64,000 nt of DNA from positions 248,001-312,000 of the forward strand of contig NZ_ANAC01000010.1 in the NCBI RefSeq assembly GCF_000341225.1, in the 5' to 3' direction. The position numbers were made by a program, and so were the translations under genes. The notes beneath the pieces are model-generated. The model did not search any database. It had not been told where the DNA came from and saw nothing but the letters and a program-made list of their open reading frames with translations. The DNA comes from Nocardiopsis alba DSM 43377. Its GTDB lineage: Bacteria; Actinomycetota; Actinomycetes; Streptosporangiales; Streptosporangiaceae. This document shows, piece by piece, positions 9,702 through 18,312 of this stretch; the stretch's first letter is position 1; the number at the start of each line of letters is the position of its first letter.

Positions 9702-10219
9702 TTCTCGGCCTTTCCGGTGGGGAGGGATTCGACGATCGAGTCCACGATCTCCTCGGGGTGGTACTCCGTCGTGGGGACGGTCACCGAGGCCAGGGCCTCG
9801 TAGATCGGAAGCCGCTCGTTGAGGAGCTTGCGCAGTCGGGCGCGCGGGTTCCCGGCGAGCAGCGGGCGGGCCACGTCCATACCGACGCGCTTGGCGGCCT
9901 CGCCGAACTCGACCTGGAGGTAGACGACATGGTGGACGGCGAGGTCCTTACGGGTGTCCTCGTCGAGGATCGCGCCGCCCCCGACGGCGATGACCCCTTC
10001 CCAGGAGCGCAGACCCTCCGCGACGACCTCGCGCTCCAATGCCCGGAAGCCCTCCTCGCCGTCCTCGACGAAGATGTCGCCGATGGGCTTGCCCGCGCGC
10101 CTCTCGATCTCGGTGTCGGTGCACAGCAGGTCCGCCCCGAGCCGGCGGGCCAGTGCCTCTCCGACGGTGGATTTGCCCGAACCGGGCGAACCGATGAGCA
10201 CCGCGATCGCTCTTGCCAC
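9698..10219 (-). CDS. aroK: Shikimate kinase
   Basis: About 173 residues from the GTG at 10219, chosen because it is preceded by AGGTAGG and starts directly before the P-loop: VARAIAVLIGSPGSGKSTVG. It also has the shikimate-binding DTEIERRAG, the VGGGAIL motif and the lid arginine in RPLLAGNPRARL. It phosphorylates shikimate with ATP. The frame is open further upstream to 10369, but that extension is low-complexity and contains the region just after the aroC terminator. It lies between aroC and aroB. Confidence 0.94.
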   Translation of the reverse strand: MARAIAVLIGSPGSGKSTVGEALARRLGADLLCTDTEIERRAGKPIGDIFVEDGEEGFRALEREVVAEGLRSWEGVIAVGGGAILDEDTRKDLAVHHVVYLQVEFGEAAKRVGMDVARPLLAGNPRARLRKLLNERLPIYEALASVTVPTTEYHPEEIVDSIVESLPTGKAEK

Positions 10220-10388
10220 GCTCTGCCTACCTATCGGGGTCCGTCCCCACGCGCGCGGGGACCGTTCCGGTCGTCTGTCGATGCGGGGTCCGGCGGCGAT
10301 GGGCCCATGGCCTCGGGGAGGGCCGCCGGTCGCGCCCCTCCCTCTGTCTAGCAGACGGAGCGTCCCCACGCGTGCGAAGGGAAAAGGG

Positions 10389-10420
10389 GACGGCCCGCCC
10401 CCCGACGAGGGCGGGCCGTC
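10389..10420 (-). terminator. Rho-independent terminator after aroC
   Basis: A perfect 12-bp stem (10389-10400 with 10409-10420) has an 8-base loop and is followed on the minus strand by CCCCTTTTCCC. It begins seven bases beyond the aroC stop, so aroK-aroB probably have their own promoter or depend on read-through. Confidence 0.82.
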
Positions 10421-10426
10421 GACTCT

Positions 10427-11608
10427 CTAGCGGATCGTCAGCGAGTCCAGGTAGCCCTGGAGGTTGCGGGCGGTCTCGGCGACCGAGTCGCCTCCGAACT
10501 TCTCGACCGCGGCCTCGGCGATGACCAGTGCCACCATCGCCTCGGCGACCACGCCCGCGGCGGGCACAGCGGTGACGTCGCTGCGCTGGTGGTGGGCCTG
10601 GGCCGGCTCACCGGTCCCGGTGTCGATGGTGTCCAGGGCGCGCGGCACCGTGGCGATCGGCTTCATCGCCGCGCGCACGCGCAGCGGGTCACCGGTGCTC
10701 ATACCGCCCTCGACGCCCCCCGCGCGGTTGGTGCGCCGACGCACGCCGTCGGGCCCGGGCTCGATCTCGTCGTGTGCCTGGGAGCCCCGACGGGCCGCGG
10801 TGCGGAAGCCGTCGCCGACCTCGACGCCCTTGATCGCCTGGATGCCCATGAGGGCGCCGGCCAGACGCGCGTCCAGACGACGGTCCCAGTGCACGTGACT
10901 GCCCAGACCGGGAGGCAGGTTGTAGGCGAGTACCTCGACGACGCCGCCCAGGGTGTCCCCGGACTTCTTGGTGTCGTCGACCTCCTCGACCATGCGGGCG
11001 CTGGTCGCGGGGTCGAAGCAGCGCAGCGGGTCGGCGTCGACCGCGGCCAGGTCCTCGGGGCGCGGCTCGGGGGCGTCCTCGGGCACCGAGACCGGGCCCA
11101 TGGACACGACGTGGCTGATGATCTCGATCCCCAGCGCCTGACGGCAGAAGCTCCGGGCGACCTCTCCGATGGCCACGCGCGCCGCGGTCTCCCGGGCGCT
11201 GGCCCGTTCGAGGATGGGGCGGGACTCGGTGTGCCCGTACTTCTGCATGCCCACGAGGTCGGCGTGGCCGGGTCGCGGACGGGTGAGCGGCGCGTTGCGC
11301 GCCACGCCCTCCAGTTCCTCGGCGGGGACCGGGTCGGGCGACATCACCTTCTCCCACTTGGGCCACTCGGTGTTCCCGACCTCGATCGCGACCGGTCCCC
11401 CCTGGGTACGGCCGTGGCGAATGCCTCCGATGACGGAGACCTGATCTTTCTCGAACTTCATCCGGGCGCCTCGACCGTACCCGGCGCGGCGGCGGAGCAG
11501 AGCGGCGGCGATGTCGTCAGAGGTGACGGACACACCGGCCGGAAGGCCCTCCAGAATCGCGACGAGTGCCGGTCCGTGGGACTCCCCCGCGGTCAGCCAA
11601 CGCAACAT
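10427..11608 (-). CDS. aroC: Chorismate synthase
   Basis: About 393 residues from ATG 11608, which has GGGAGG nine bases upstream. It starts [20 protein letters not shown], the standard N-terminus, and contains the FMN-binding signatures [16 protein letters not shown] and the conserved [12 protein letters not shown] and SQAHDEI. It converts EPSP to chorismate using reduced FMN. The open frame reaches 12253, but the upstream part is the shadow of the next gene. The length matches actinobacterial AroC. Confidence 0.96.
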   Translation of the reverse strand: MLRWLTAGESHGPALVAILEGLPAGVSVTSDDIAAALLRRRAGYGRGARMKFEKDQVSVIGGIRHGRTQGGPVAIEVGNTEWPKWEKVMSPDPVPAEELEGVARNAPLTRPRPGHADLVGMQKYGHTESRPILERASARETAARVAIGEVARSFCRQALGIEIISHVVSMGPVSVPEDAPEPRPEDLAAVDADPLRCFDPATSARMVEEVDDTKKSGDTLGGVVEVLAYNLPPGLGSHVHWDRRLDARLAGALMGIQAIKGVEVGDGFRTAARRGSQAHDEIEPGPDGVRRRTNRAGGVEGGMSTGDPLRVRAAMKPIATVPRALDTIDTGTGEPAQAHHQRSDVTAVPAAGVVAEAMVALVIAEAAVEKFGGDSVAETARNLQGYLDSLTIR

Positions 11609-11658
11609 GTGCACGATCCTCCCACGGATCGGGGGGCGGAGTGGAACCCGACCCCGGG

Positions 11659-12633
11659 TCAGGGCACCAGGGGCGCCCCCGTGAACACCGTGGCGAGGGT
11701 CGCGGCGATCATGAACGGGCCGAGCGGAAGGGGTTCGGATCGGGTGACCCTGCGCAGCAGCAGGAGCGCCAGACCGACCAGGGAGAAGGAGGCGAAGGCC
11801 CAGAGGACGCCGACCATCGCGCCGAGCGGGCCGGCGGCCCAACCCGCGTAGAGGCCGGTCAGGCCGGAGAGTTTGACGTCGCCGAAGCCGAGACCGCGGG
11901 GGTGGATCCGCCACAGGAACCAGTACAGGACGGCGACCAGGACGAGGCCGATGAGCGCGTGCGCGCCGCGTTCGAGGTCCGGACCCGCGGGCGGCAGGAG
12001 GACGGCGGCGGCCAGCAGCGCCCCCGCGACGGGGTAGGCGGGGCCCACGAGGGCGTCGGGCAGACGCATCACCCGCAGGTCGATGGCGCAGAGCGCGACG
12101 CCCAGGGCGATCAGCCAGAGGACGGCCGCCGCCCCGAACGGGGACCAGCCCGCCGGTTGGTGCGCCAGAAGTGGAACGGTCAGGGCGAAGAGCGCTCCCG
12201 TGACCACGACCGTCGGAAGGTGGGACGCGATCGGCCGCCCGCATCCCGGGCACCGTCCATCGCCGAGGATCCCGCGCTCCACCGGTACGGGCAGACCCCG
12301 GACGAAACGGAGCGCCGCACGACAGTGCGGGCAGCGCGGCGGCGCCGGTCCGGGATCCTCCCGAGGCCCCTCCACCGGCGATCTCGATCCTCGTTCGGGC
12401 GCGCCTTCCGGGTGCCCGGGCCCGGGTGTGGCACCGTCCTGACCCGGGGGGTTCTCGGGGCCGGCGTGCTCCGCCGGACGAGAGGACACGGCCACGTCCG
12501 CGTCGGCCGGGCCGAACAGGTGGACCAGGCGTCCGGTGCCGCGGCCGACGATCAGGCCGAGCGCGCCGAGGGCCGCGGCGGCCACGACCGACCAGAGCAC
12601 CGGGGAGGCCATGAGGGCCGAGGGGGTGGACAT
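11659..12633 (-). CDS. A24-family prepilin peptidase
   Basis: A 324-residue membrane protein. After one N-terminal helix and a Pro/Glu-rich linker comes a CPHC ... CPGC tetracysteine zinc site (about residues 100-135), then six or seven membrane helices. Both catalytic aspartates of the GXGD-type leader peptidases are visible: [11 protein letters not shown] and GLGFGDVKL. It would cleave type IV pilin or Flp/Tad pilin leaders at the inner face of the membrane. Unlike standard PilD there is no sign of the N-methylation signature beyond the zinc site. No pilin or pilus ATPase gene is nearby; this gene often sits upstream of aroC in actinobacteria. Confidence 0.85.
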   Translation of the reverse strand: MSTPSALMASPVLWSVVAAAALGALGLIVGRGTGRLVHLFGPADADVAVSSRPAEHAGPENPPGQDGATPGPGHPEGAPERGSRSPVEGPREDPGPAPPRCPHCRAALRFVRGLPVPVERGILGDGRCPGCGRPIASHLPTVVVTGALFALTVPLLAHQPAGWSPFGAAAVLWLIALGVALCAIDLRVMRLPDALVGPAYPVAGALLAAAVLLPPAGPDLERGAHALIGLVLVAVLYWFLWRIHPRGLGFGDVKLSGLTGLYAGWAAGPLGAMVGVLWAFASFSLVGLALLLLRRVTRSEPLPLGPFMIAATLATVFTGAPLVP

Positions 12634-12721
12634 GTTCGGAAACTACCGGCCCGGAAGGCTCGGCGACAGTGGCTCGCGCGACCTGTGGACAGAGCGGGGA
12701 GGGGCCGGCGGCCGCCTCCGG

Positions 12722-13429
12722 TCACTCTTCGTCGCGTTGGGCGCGCACCACGGCGCTCAGTTCGATCCCGCCGGGAAGGACGTGCCGGAGTTCGTCGGCC
12801 AGACGCTCGGCGACACGGCGCAGCGACTCGTCGTCGCGCTCCTCCAGCTCCAACCGGATACCGATGTCACAGCGTTCGGAGGCGTGGATGCGCACGCGTT
12901 CGATACCGAACTCGGCGTGGGTCACCCGATAGACCAGGGACAGGACCTGGGGGTCGTCCTTGGGTTCGGGGACGGTGCCGTGCTCGGCGAGCATGGTGAG
13001 GAAACGGCCCTGGACCGTGTACGGGACGGGGCCGGAGACGTCGAGGACCAGCGCGTCGGCGTTCTCCTCCAGGGTGGCCTGGCAGGCGTCCTTGGTGGTG
13101 AAGGGCACGGGGCGGGCGTCGGGTCTCCAACGTCGGACCGCGTCCACGGAGGTGAAGGCGAGCACGCCCCGGCGACCGTCCTTGCCGGTCATGATGGGGA
13201 TCGCGACCTCGCTGTTCTTATCCTTGGTGAGGCCGCCCACCCCCTCCTCGGTCTCGGTGGCCACGGCCACGACGGGGATGAGCACGCGGGAGTCGCTGAG
13301 CGCGGACAGGACCTGGCGGTCGCCGACCTCGCCGGCGGCGTGGTCGCGCAGCCGGCTCTCGACTACCGGGTCGGCGCTGCCGTCGTCGTCTCGGAAGTTC
13401 TGGGCGCCGATGATGGATGGTCTGCTCAC
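12722..13429 (-). CDS. SseB-family protein
   Basis: About 235 residues from a GTG at 13429 (VSRPSIIGAQNF); the frame is open to 13606 but the extra part is arginine/proline-rich and looks non-coding. The protein shows the SseB N-terminal fold: ALSDSRVLIPVVAVATE, AIPIMTGKDGRRGVLAFTSVDAVRRW and NADALVLDVSGP. The C-terminal half is acidic. SseB family proteins have no settled enzymatic role in actinobacteria. No clear ribosome-binding site supports the start. Confidence 0.8.
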   Translation of the reverse strand: MSRPSIIGAQNFRDDDGSADPVVESRLRDHAAGEVGDRQVLSALSDSRVLIPVVAVATETEEGVGGLTKDKNSEVAIPIMTGKDGRRGVLAFTSVDAVRRWRPDARPVPFTTKDACQATLEENADALVLDVSGPVPYTVQGRFLTMLAEHGTVPEPKDDPQVLSLVYRVTHAEFGIERVRIHASERCDIGIRLELEERDDESLRRVAERLADELRHVLPGGIELSAVVRAQRDEE

Positions 13430-13669
13430 GGGGTCCGACTCTACCCGGGATGCGCCTATACGACGGGTACGCCTCTTCGACAGGACCATGTGACCTCTCC
13501 CCCTCCCGGGCCGCGGACGGCCGTTCCTCGGGGGCGATCGGCCGTGTGCCGTGTGCCCCCGCCACAGCTTCACAGGCGGGCGCGGCGCGGGGTCGCGTTT
13601 CCTCACGAAAGACGTGAAACGGTCGCGAAAGAGCCTCGAGGCCTCGGTTTCGACGGGCGGCGGAGACGT

Positions 13670-14125
13670 CTAGGGGCGTTCGGGTGCGCCACCGAGCGCG
13701 GCGACGATCTCCCGCAGCTGACCGACCTGTTCCCGGCTGAGCCGGTCGAAGACCAGCGAGCGGACCCGCGCGGCGTGCCCCGGGGCGGCCCGACGCAGGA
13801 GTCGGTCGCCCTGGTCGGTGAGGACCGCCCACAGGCCGCGCCGGTCGTCCGCGCAGCTCTCCCGGCGCACGTGGCCGTTGCGCTCCAGTCTGGCGATCTG
13901 GTGGGAGAGCCGACTCTTGGAGACGATGACACTGTCGGCGAGGGAGCGCATACGCATACGCCGATCGGGCGCCTCCGACAGATGGGCGAGGATGCCGTAC
14001 TCGATGAGGGAGAGTCCGTCGCGGTCGCGGAGATCGTGTTCGAGCTCGTCGTAGATCCAGGAGTTCATCCGCAGGAATCCGCGCCAGACGCCCTGTTCGT
14101 CGGCGTCGAGCCAGGCCTTGTCCAT
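13670..14125 (-). CDS. MarR-family transcriptional regulator
   Basis: A 151-residue winged-helix repressor. The DNA-binding region is LSLIEYGILAHLSE ... MRSLADSVIVSKSRLSHQIARLERNGHV, with the wing around ADDRRGLWAVLTDQG. It is transcribed away from the YceI gene, and two inverted repeats lie in the 142 bases between them, so it probably represses both itself and that gene. MarR proteins usually sense small aromatic ligands or oxidants; no cysteine in the recognition region points to a specific signal. Confidence 0.9.
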   Translation of the reverse strand: MDKAWLDADEQGVWRGFLRMNSWIYDELEHDLRDRDGLSLIEYGILAHLSEAPDRRMRMRSLADSVIVSKSRLSHQIARLERNGHVRRESCADDRRGLWAVLTDQGDRLLRRAAPGHAARVRSLVFDRLSREQVGQLREIVAALGGAPERP

Positions 14126-14178
14126 GGGTGGATTCTAGCGGGAGGACCTTGCCGGACGCGGACCGAACACCTAAACTA

Positions 14179-14220
14179 CTTCCCAGGAAGATATTTCTAA
14201 GGTAGCTTGTTCTTAGCAAG
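14179..14220. promoter_or_regulatory. Two palindromes in the MarR/YceI divergent promoter region
   Basis: CTTCC-CA-GGAAG (14179-14190) is a perfect 5-bp-arm palindrome. An imperfect 15-base palindrome, CTTG at 14206 to CAAG at 14220, follows 15 bases later. This stretch is the only A/T-rich part of the intergenic region and sits where both promoters must be. Assignment as MarR operators is inference. Confidence 0.5.
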
Positions 14221-14225
14221 ACAGC

Positions 14226-14243
14226 CGGCCCGGAGGCGGGCCG
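14226..14243 (+). other. G/C-rich hairpin in the YceI leader
   Basis: CGGCCCG (14226-14232) pairs perfectly with CGGGCCG (14237-14243) around a GAGG loop. It lies about 24 bases before the YceI start and could stabilise or pause the mRNA leader. Confidence 0.45.
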
Positions 14244-14267
14244 CGACACGATTCAGGGAGAGACACC

Positions 14268-14810
14268 ATGGCCGCTCAGGAACTCAAGCCCGGCACCTGG
14301 AAGATCGACACCGCCCACAGCGTCGTCGGCTTCTCCGTCCGCCACATGATGGTGAGCAAGGTCCGCGGCCGCTTCGAGAGGTTCGACGCCACGCTGACCG
14401 TGCCCGAGGACCCCACCAAGTCCTCCGTCGAGGCCACCATCGACGCGAGCTCCATCAACACCGACAACGGCGACCGCGACAACCACATCCGGTCCGCCGA
14501 CTTCTTCGAGGCCGACCAGCACCCGGAGTTCCACTTCCGCTCCACCGGCCTGGAGGCCAAGGGCGAGGAGTTCGTCCTCAAGGGTGAGCTGACCATCAAG
14601 CAGAACACCCACCCGATCGAGCTCACCCTGGAGTTCAACGGCTCCACCCTCGACCCCTACGGCCTGGACCGCGCTGGCTTCTCCGCCTCCACCACCATCA
14701 GCCGCAAGAAGTTCGGCGTGGACATCGAGATGCCGATGGACGGCGGCGGCGTGGTCGTCGGCGACAAGATCGCCATCGAGATCGACGCCGAGTTCACCCG
14801 CCAGGCCTGA
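14268..14810 (+). CDS. YceI-family lipid-binding protein
   Basis: A 180-residue lipocalin-like beta-barrel protein. It has the family opening PGTWKIDTAHSVVGFSVRHMMVSKVRGRF and the later DFFEADQHPEF, with KFGVDIEMP near the end. YceI proteins bind polyisoprenoid lipids. There is no signal peptide, so this copy is cytoplasmic, as for most actinobacterial members. AGGGAGAG precedes the ATG by six to seven bases. The divergent MarR gene and palindromes suggest repression by MarR. Confidence 0.93.
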   Translation: MAAQELKPGTWKIDTAHSVVGFSVRHMMVSKVRGRFERFDATLTVPEDPTKSSVEATIDASSINTDNGDRDNHIRSADFFEADQHPEFHFRSTGLEAKGEEFVLKGELTIKQNTHPIELTLEFNGSTLDPYGLDRAGFSASTTISRKKFGVDIEMPMDGGGVVVGDKIAIEIDAEFTRQA

Positions 14811-14864
14811 GACCGGCCGGGAGGGCGTCCCGGTCCGGCTCCACCCGCCGAACGACCGGGACCC

Positions 14865-14885
14865 CGGGCCCCTTTCGAGGGCCCG
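14865..14885 (+). terminator. Probable YceI terminator hairpin
   Basis: CGGGCCC (14865-14871) pairs with GGGCCCG (14879-14885) around a 7-base loop, 55 bases after the YceI stop. It has no T run. Confidence 0.5.
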
Positions 14886-14980
14886 AGAGACGATGTCCGG
14901 GCGCGGCCGCCGGGGGACGGCCGCCGCCCCGGGCCCGAAGGCACGTCACCGACGGGCCCGTGAGGCCTCGGATATCGTCG

Positions 14981-15011
14981 GGAGGGGAGGGTCGTGACGA
15001 CCCTCCCCTCC
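14981..15011. other. 31-base perfect palindrome (hairpin) upstream of DUF2470 gene
   Basis: Two 15-base arms flank one central G. One arm is purine-rich (GGAGGGGAGGG...), the other pyrimidine-rich. It ends 38 bases before the DUF2470 start. It could be a terminator for upstream transcription or part of the leader; TTC follows rather than a T run. Confidence 0.5.
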
Positions 15012-15048
15012 TTCATGCCGTCCACCCACCCTTCCCAGGAGCACCGCC

Positions 15049-15354
15049 ATGACCTCCACCCCCTTCTCCCCCGAGGTCGTCTCCGCCGTCACCGCGCACA
15101 TGAACGGCGACCACCCCGAGGACACCCTGATCATCTGCCGCGCCCTGGGAGGCGTACCGGAGGCCACCTCCGCCCGCATGGTCGGTCTGGACGGTGAGAG
15201 CGGCCACTACGAGGTGACCGTGGACGGCGTGGAGCGTTCCGTCCGCATCCCGTGGTCCGTCCCCCTCACCGAACGGGCCGCCATCCGCGTCGAGGTCGTG
15301 CGCATGTACCGACAGGCCTGCGCCGAACTCGGCGTCCCGCCCCGGGAACACTGA
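15049..15354 (+). CDS. DUF2470 domain-containing protein
   Basis: A 101-residue protein that consists of a DUF2470 domain alone: SPEVVSAVTAHMNGDHPEDTLIICRALGG and the C-terminal segment RVEVVRMYRQACAELG. The HMNxDHxxD signature is also the C-terminal domain of heme-degrading HugZ/pyridoxamine-oxidase-like proteins, here as a free-standing unit. The ATG has CCAGGAGCACCGCC upstream, a good ribosome-binding site. Function unknown. Confidence 0.85.
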   Translation: MTSTPFSPEVVSAVTAHMNGDHPEDTLIICRALGGVPEATSARMVGLDGESGHYEVTVDGVERSVRIPWSVPLTERAAIRVEVVRMYRQACAELGVPPREH

Positions 15355-15583
15355 CCCTTCCCTCCCCTCCGATCGGGAGATCACCGGAACCCGAAGGGCC
15401 CCTGGAGCGTCCAACAGGGAGACGAGGGGGAAGGGGCGTCGTCGGCCCCACGGATCGGGGGCGCGCACCCGGGGTGCCCGCACCCCTACGTTCGGGTATC
15501 GGTACGACCTAGTGTGGAAGGGTCCGCTCTCCTTCCCCCTCGGACATCCGCACACCACCGATCGAAGGACGGCTCCGGCCTCG

Positions 15584-18265
15584 ATGGTCACTCCCGACCC
15601 CGGTGACGAGAACGCACCGACCCAACGGATCGACCCCGTCGCTCCCACCACCCGCGTCGGCCCCGGCGCGGGCATCACGCGGCGGGTGACACGCGTGCTC
15701 CGACCAGGGGCGCGACGACCATCCACCGACGACGCCGAACCGGCGCCGACCCGGATCGTCCCACCGGAGGGCTCCGACCGGACCGACGTCCTGGACCCCG
15801 GGGCCACCCGCGTCCAAGAGCCCCTCTCCCCCACCGCACGGACGCCCGCCGACCGACGCCCCGCCTCGGCGGGCCCCTCCCCCGACGGACGCGTCCCATG
15901 GTGGCGGGTTCTCTTCAGTCCCCTCCTCGACTGGATGACCCGGCTGGTCTCCCGCATGGTCATCGGCCCCGCCGGCGACCTCGACTACGCGGTGCCCGCC
16001 GAGCTGCGCCGCCGCTACCAGATCCTCGACCGGATCGGCGCGGGCGGCGAGGCCGTCGTGTACCTGGTCGAACCCACCGACTCTCCCGGCCGCAGACTCG
16101 CCCTGAAGGTGTACCGGCCCGGACACGACATCAACCGTGAACTCCTGGACCGGCTCCGCGCACGCGGCACCGCCTCCCCCCACACGCCCGCCATCCAGGG
16201 CTATGGGACCGCCGCCAGTTCCTGGGGCGAGGACCTGGCTTGGGAGGCCCAGGAGTACTTCTCCGAGGGCACCCTGCGCGAGATCATCGACCGGGCGCCC
16301 CTGGACGACGAGGGCGCCCGCGCCGTGGTCCGCGCCGTCGCCGACTGTCTGCACCACTGGCAGCACGAACTCCAGCACAACCACACCGACGTCAAACCCG
16401 AGAACCTGCTGCTGCGCTCCTCCGAACCGCCGGTCGTGGCCCTCACCGACTTCGGCGGCGCCGTGCGCGCCACCATGAGCCGTGTCTACGGCGGCCAGGC
16501 CGTCACCGAGGCCTACGCCGCCCCCGAGGTCATCGAGGGCCGCCGCGAGGCCCCCGCGGCCTGGTGGTCCCTGGGCGTGATGGCGCACGAGCTGGTCACC
16601 GGTCGCCGCCCCGAACGCGGCGGCAACTGGTTGACCGCGCGCAACACCGAGGTCGACATCTCGGCGATCACCGACGAACGCTGGCGCCTGCTGGTGCGCG
16701 GCCTGCTCACCCTCTCCCCCGCCGCCCGCTGGGGCCACGAGGAGGTCGAGGCCTGGTTGGCCGGGGAACGCCCCACCATCCGCACCGCCCGCCGGCTGCG
16801 CCCCATCGACTTCGCCGGGGCCCTCCACGAGGACCCGCCGAGCCTGGCCTTCGACCTGCTGGACCGCTCCGACACCGGAGCCATGTGGCTGCGCAGCCAC
16901 TGGCCCGAACTGCGTACCTGGCTCGATCGCGAGGTCAACGACTACACCTTCGACCGTTCCTACCTCACCGGGTTGGACCAACGCCCCGACCTCGCCCACG
17001 TGGCGATCAGCGCCCTGGCCGCCCGCTACGTGCCGGGCATGCCACCGCGCTTCCGGGGCCACGAGATCGGCTCCGACGGGCTCCTGGCCCTGGCCACCGG
17101 CGAGTCCAGCCGCCACGCGGTGGTCCGCGAGGCGGTCGAGACGGGCGTGGTCGGTCTGGGCTCCCAGCACTGGTGCCCGCACCCCTCGTGCCGTTCCGGG
17201 AGCTCCGGCCGGTGCGTGCTGCTCGAACGCGTCCAGCACGAGGTCCCGCTCCTGATGGAGCGGGTCGAGGAGACCCTGGAGCGCCTGGTCGGGACCGGCC
17301 CCGACGCGCCCAGGCGCCCCGCCGCGCACGAGATCAACACCACCTGGGCACGCGCGGTCGAGCTGGTCCTGGTCCCCGAGACCGCCTCCCGACACCGCTC
17401 GCACCTGCGACGCCGCTCCTGGCACCCCGGCCAGCGCAGCCCGGCCCCCAACGCCCCCTGGTGGCTGGAGCAACGCCGTGCCGCCCTGCGCGACGGGGAC
17501 GACCCGCTGTCCTCGCGCGCCGCGACGCTCACCGCCCTGCTCCTTCTTCCCGAGGCCGACCGGATCGGCGCCGACATCGCCGAACGCGAACGCGCCGACG
17601 GCCGGGCCCGCCGTCAGGACCGTTGGGCCTCGCTGGCCGGGTCGGCCCGGGAACGGTGGGACAAGGCACGGGAGAAGGCCGCCTCGTCGGGGCAGCGCCG
17701 CGCCGAGGCCGCCACCCGCCCGGACCTGAACGCCCTGCCCGACGACCCGACCCGCCCCGGACCGGCCGTGACCGACAAGGACCGGCGCCGGCAGGAGAAG
17801 GCCGCGCGCCGGGTGGAGCGGACCATGGGGCAGATCCAGCGGGCCATGCGCGCCGGCCGCTGCCGCCGTTTCGCCTACCCCGCGGCCCTGCTCGGACTCA
17901 TCGACGGCCTGGGCCGGGCCTTGCGCCCCGAGGAGGGTTTCTTCCCCGAGAACCCGATGGTCACCGACGCCTACACCGGTCTGTTGGACTTCAGCGCCAA
18001 CCCGGTGAGCGAGGGCGCCGCCGCCCTGACCGACCTGCTGCCCGGCGGGATCGGCGCGAGCTGGTGGCTCCCCGTCCTGTTGGCGTTGGCCCTGTTGTAC
18101 CTGGGCCGGACCGCCGCCCGGGACCGGTTCAAGGCGCGACGCCGACTGGCCGCCTTCCGCCTGTCCGTGGCCGGCTCGATCCTGATGCTCGTGGTGCTGC
18201 TGTCCACCGGGCTGCTGGCCCTGGGATCGGGGATCCTCATCCCCTTGGACGGTCTTCTGGGTTGA
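15584..18265 (+). CDS. Large membrane serine/threonine protein kinase
   Basis: About 893 residues from ATG 15584; the frame is open to 15512 but no ribosome-binding site supports that start. Residues 1-110 are disordered and repeat a T-x-R-[IV] motif (TQRI, TTRV, PTRI, ATRV). The kinase domain follows: glycine loop IGAGGEAVVYLVEP, catalytic lysine in RLALKVYRPG (about 173), HTDVKPENLLL (about 266; Thr in place of the usual Arg of HRD), TDFGGAV (DFG, about 287) and YAAPEVIEG. After about residue 400 is a long region with a cysteine cluster WCPHPSCRSGSSGRC, charged linkers, and three hydrophobic C-terminal segments that should span the membrane. Substrate unknown. Confidence 0.85.
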   Translation: MVTPDPGDENAPTQRIDPVAPTTRVGPGAGITRRVTRVLRPGARRPSTDDAEPAPTRIVPPEGSDRTDVLDPGATRVQEPLSPTARTPADRRPASAGPSPDGRVPWWRVLFSPLLDWMTRLVSRMVIGPAGDLDYAVPAELRRRYQILDRIGAGGEAVVYLVEPTDSPGRRLALKVYRPGHDINRELLDRLRARGTASPHTPAIQGYGTAASSWGEDLAWEAQEYFSEGTLREIIDRAPLDDEGARAVVRAVADCLHHWQHELQHNHTDVKPENLLLRSSEPPVVALTDFGGAVRATMSRVYGGQAVTEAYAAPEVIEGRREAPAAWWSLGVMAHELVTGRRPERGGNWLTARNTEVDISAITDERWRLLVRGLLTLSPAARWGHEEVEAWLAGERPTIRTARRLRPIDFAGALHEDPPSLAFDLLDRSDTGAMWLRSHWPELRTWLDREVNDYTFDRSYLTGLDQRPDLAHVAISALAARYVPGMPPRFRGHEIGSDGLLALATGESSRHAVVREAVETGVVGLGSQHWCPHPSCRSGSSGRCVLLERVQHEVPLLMERVEETLERLVGTGPDAPRRPAAHEINTTWARAVELVLVPETASRHRSHLRRRSWHPGQRSPAPNAPWWLEQRRAALRDGDDPLSSRAATLTALLLLPEADRIGADIAERERADGRARRQDRWASLAGSARERWDKAREKAASSGQRRAEAATRPDLNALPDDPTRPGPAVTDKDRRRQEKAARRVERTMGQIQRAMRAGRCRRFAYPAALLGLIDGLGRALRPEEGFFPENPMVTDAYTGLLDFSANPVSEGAAALTDLLPGGIGASWWLPVLLALALLYLGRTAARDRFKARRRLAAFRLSVAGSILMLVVLLSTGLLALGSGILIPLDGLLG

Positions 18266-18271
18266 TCGGCC

Positions 18272-18312
18272 CCTTCGCCGTCCTCACCCGCGTCGGGCGA
18301 GGACGGCGAAGG
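18272..18312. terminator. Bidirectional terminator hairpin overlapping a gene end
   Basis: A 14-bp perfect inverted repeat (18272-18285 with 18299-18312) lies just after the kinase stop and overlaps the last codons of the convergent methyltransferase gene. Confidence 0.6.

Noticed and set aside
15509..17473. 654-residue minus-strand open frame
   Set aside because: Antisense to the kinase gene, which has clear kinase motifs.
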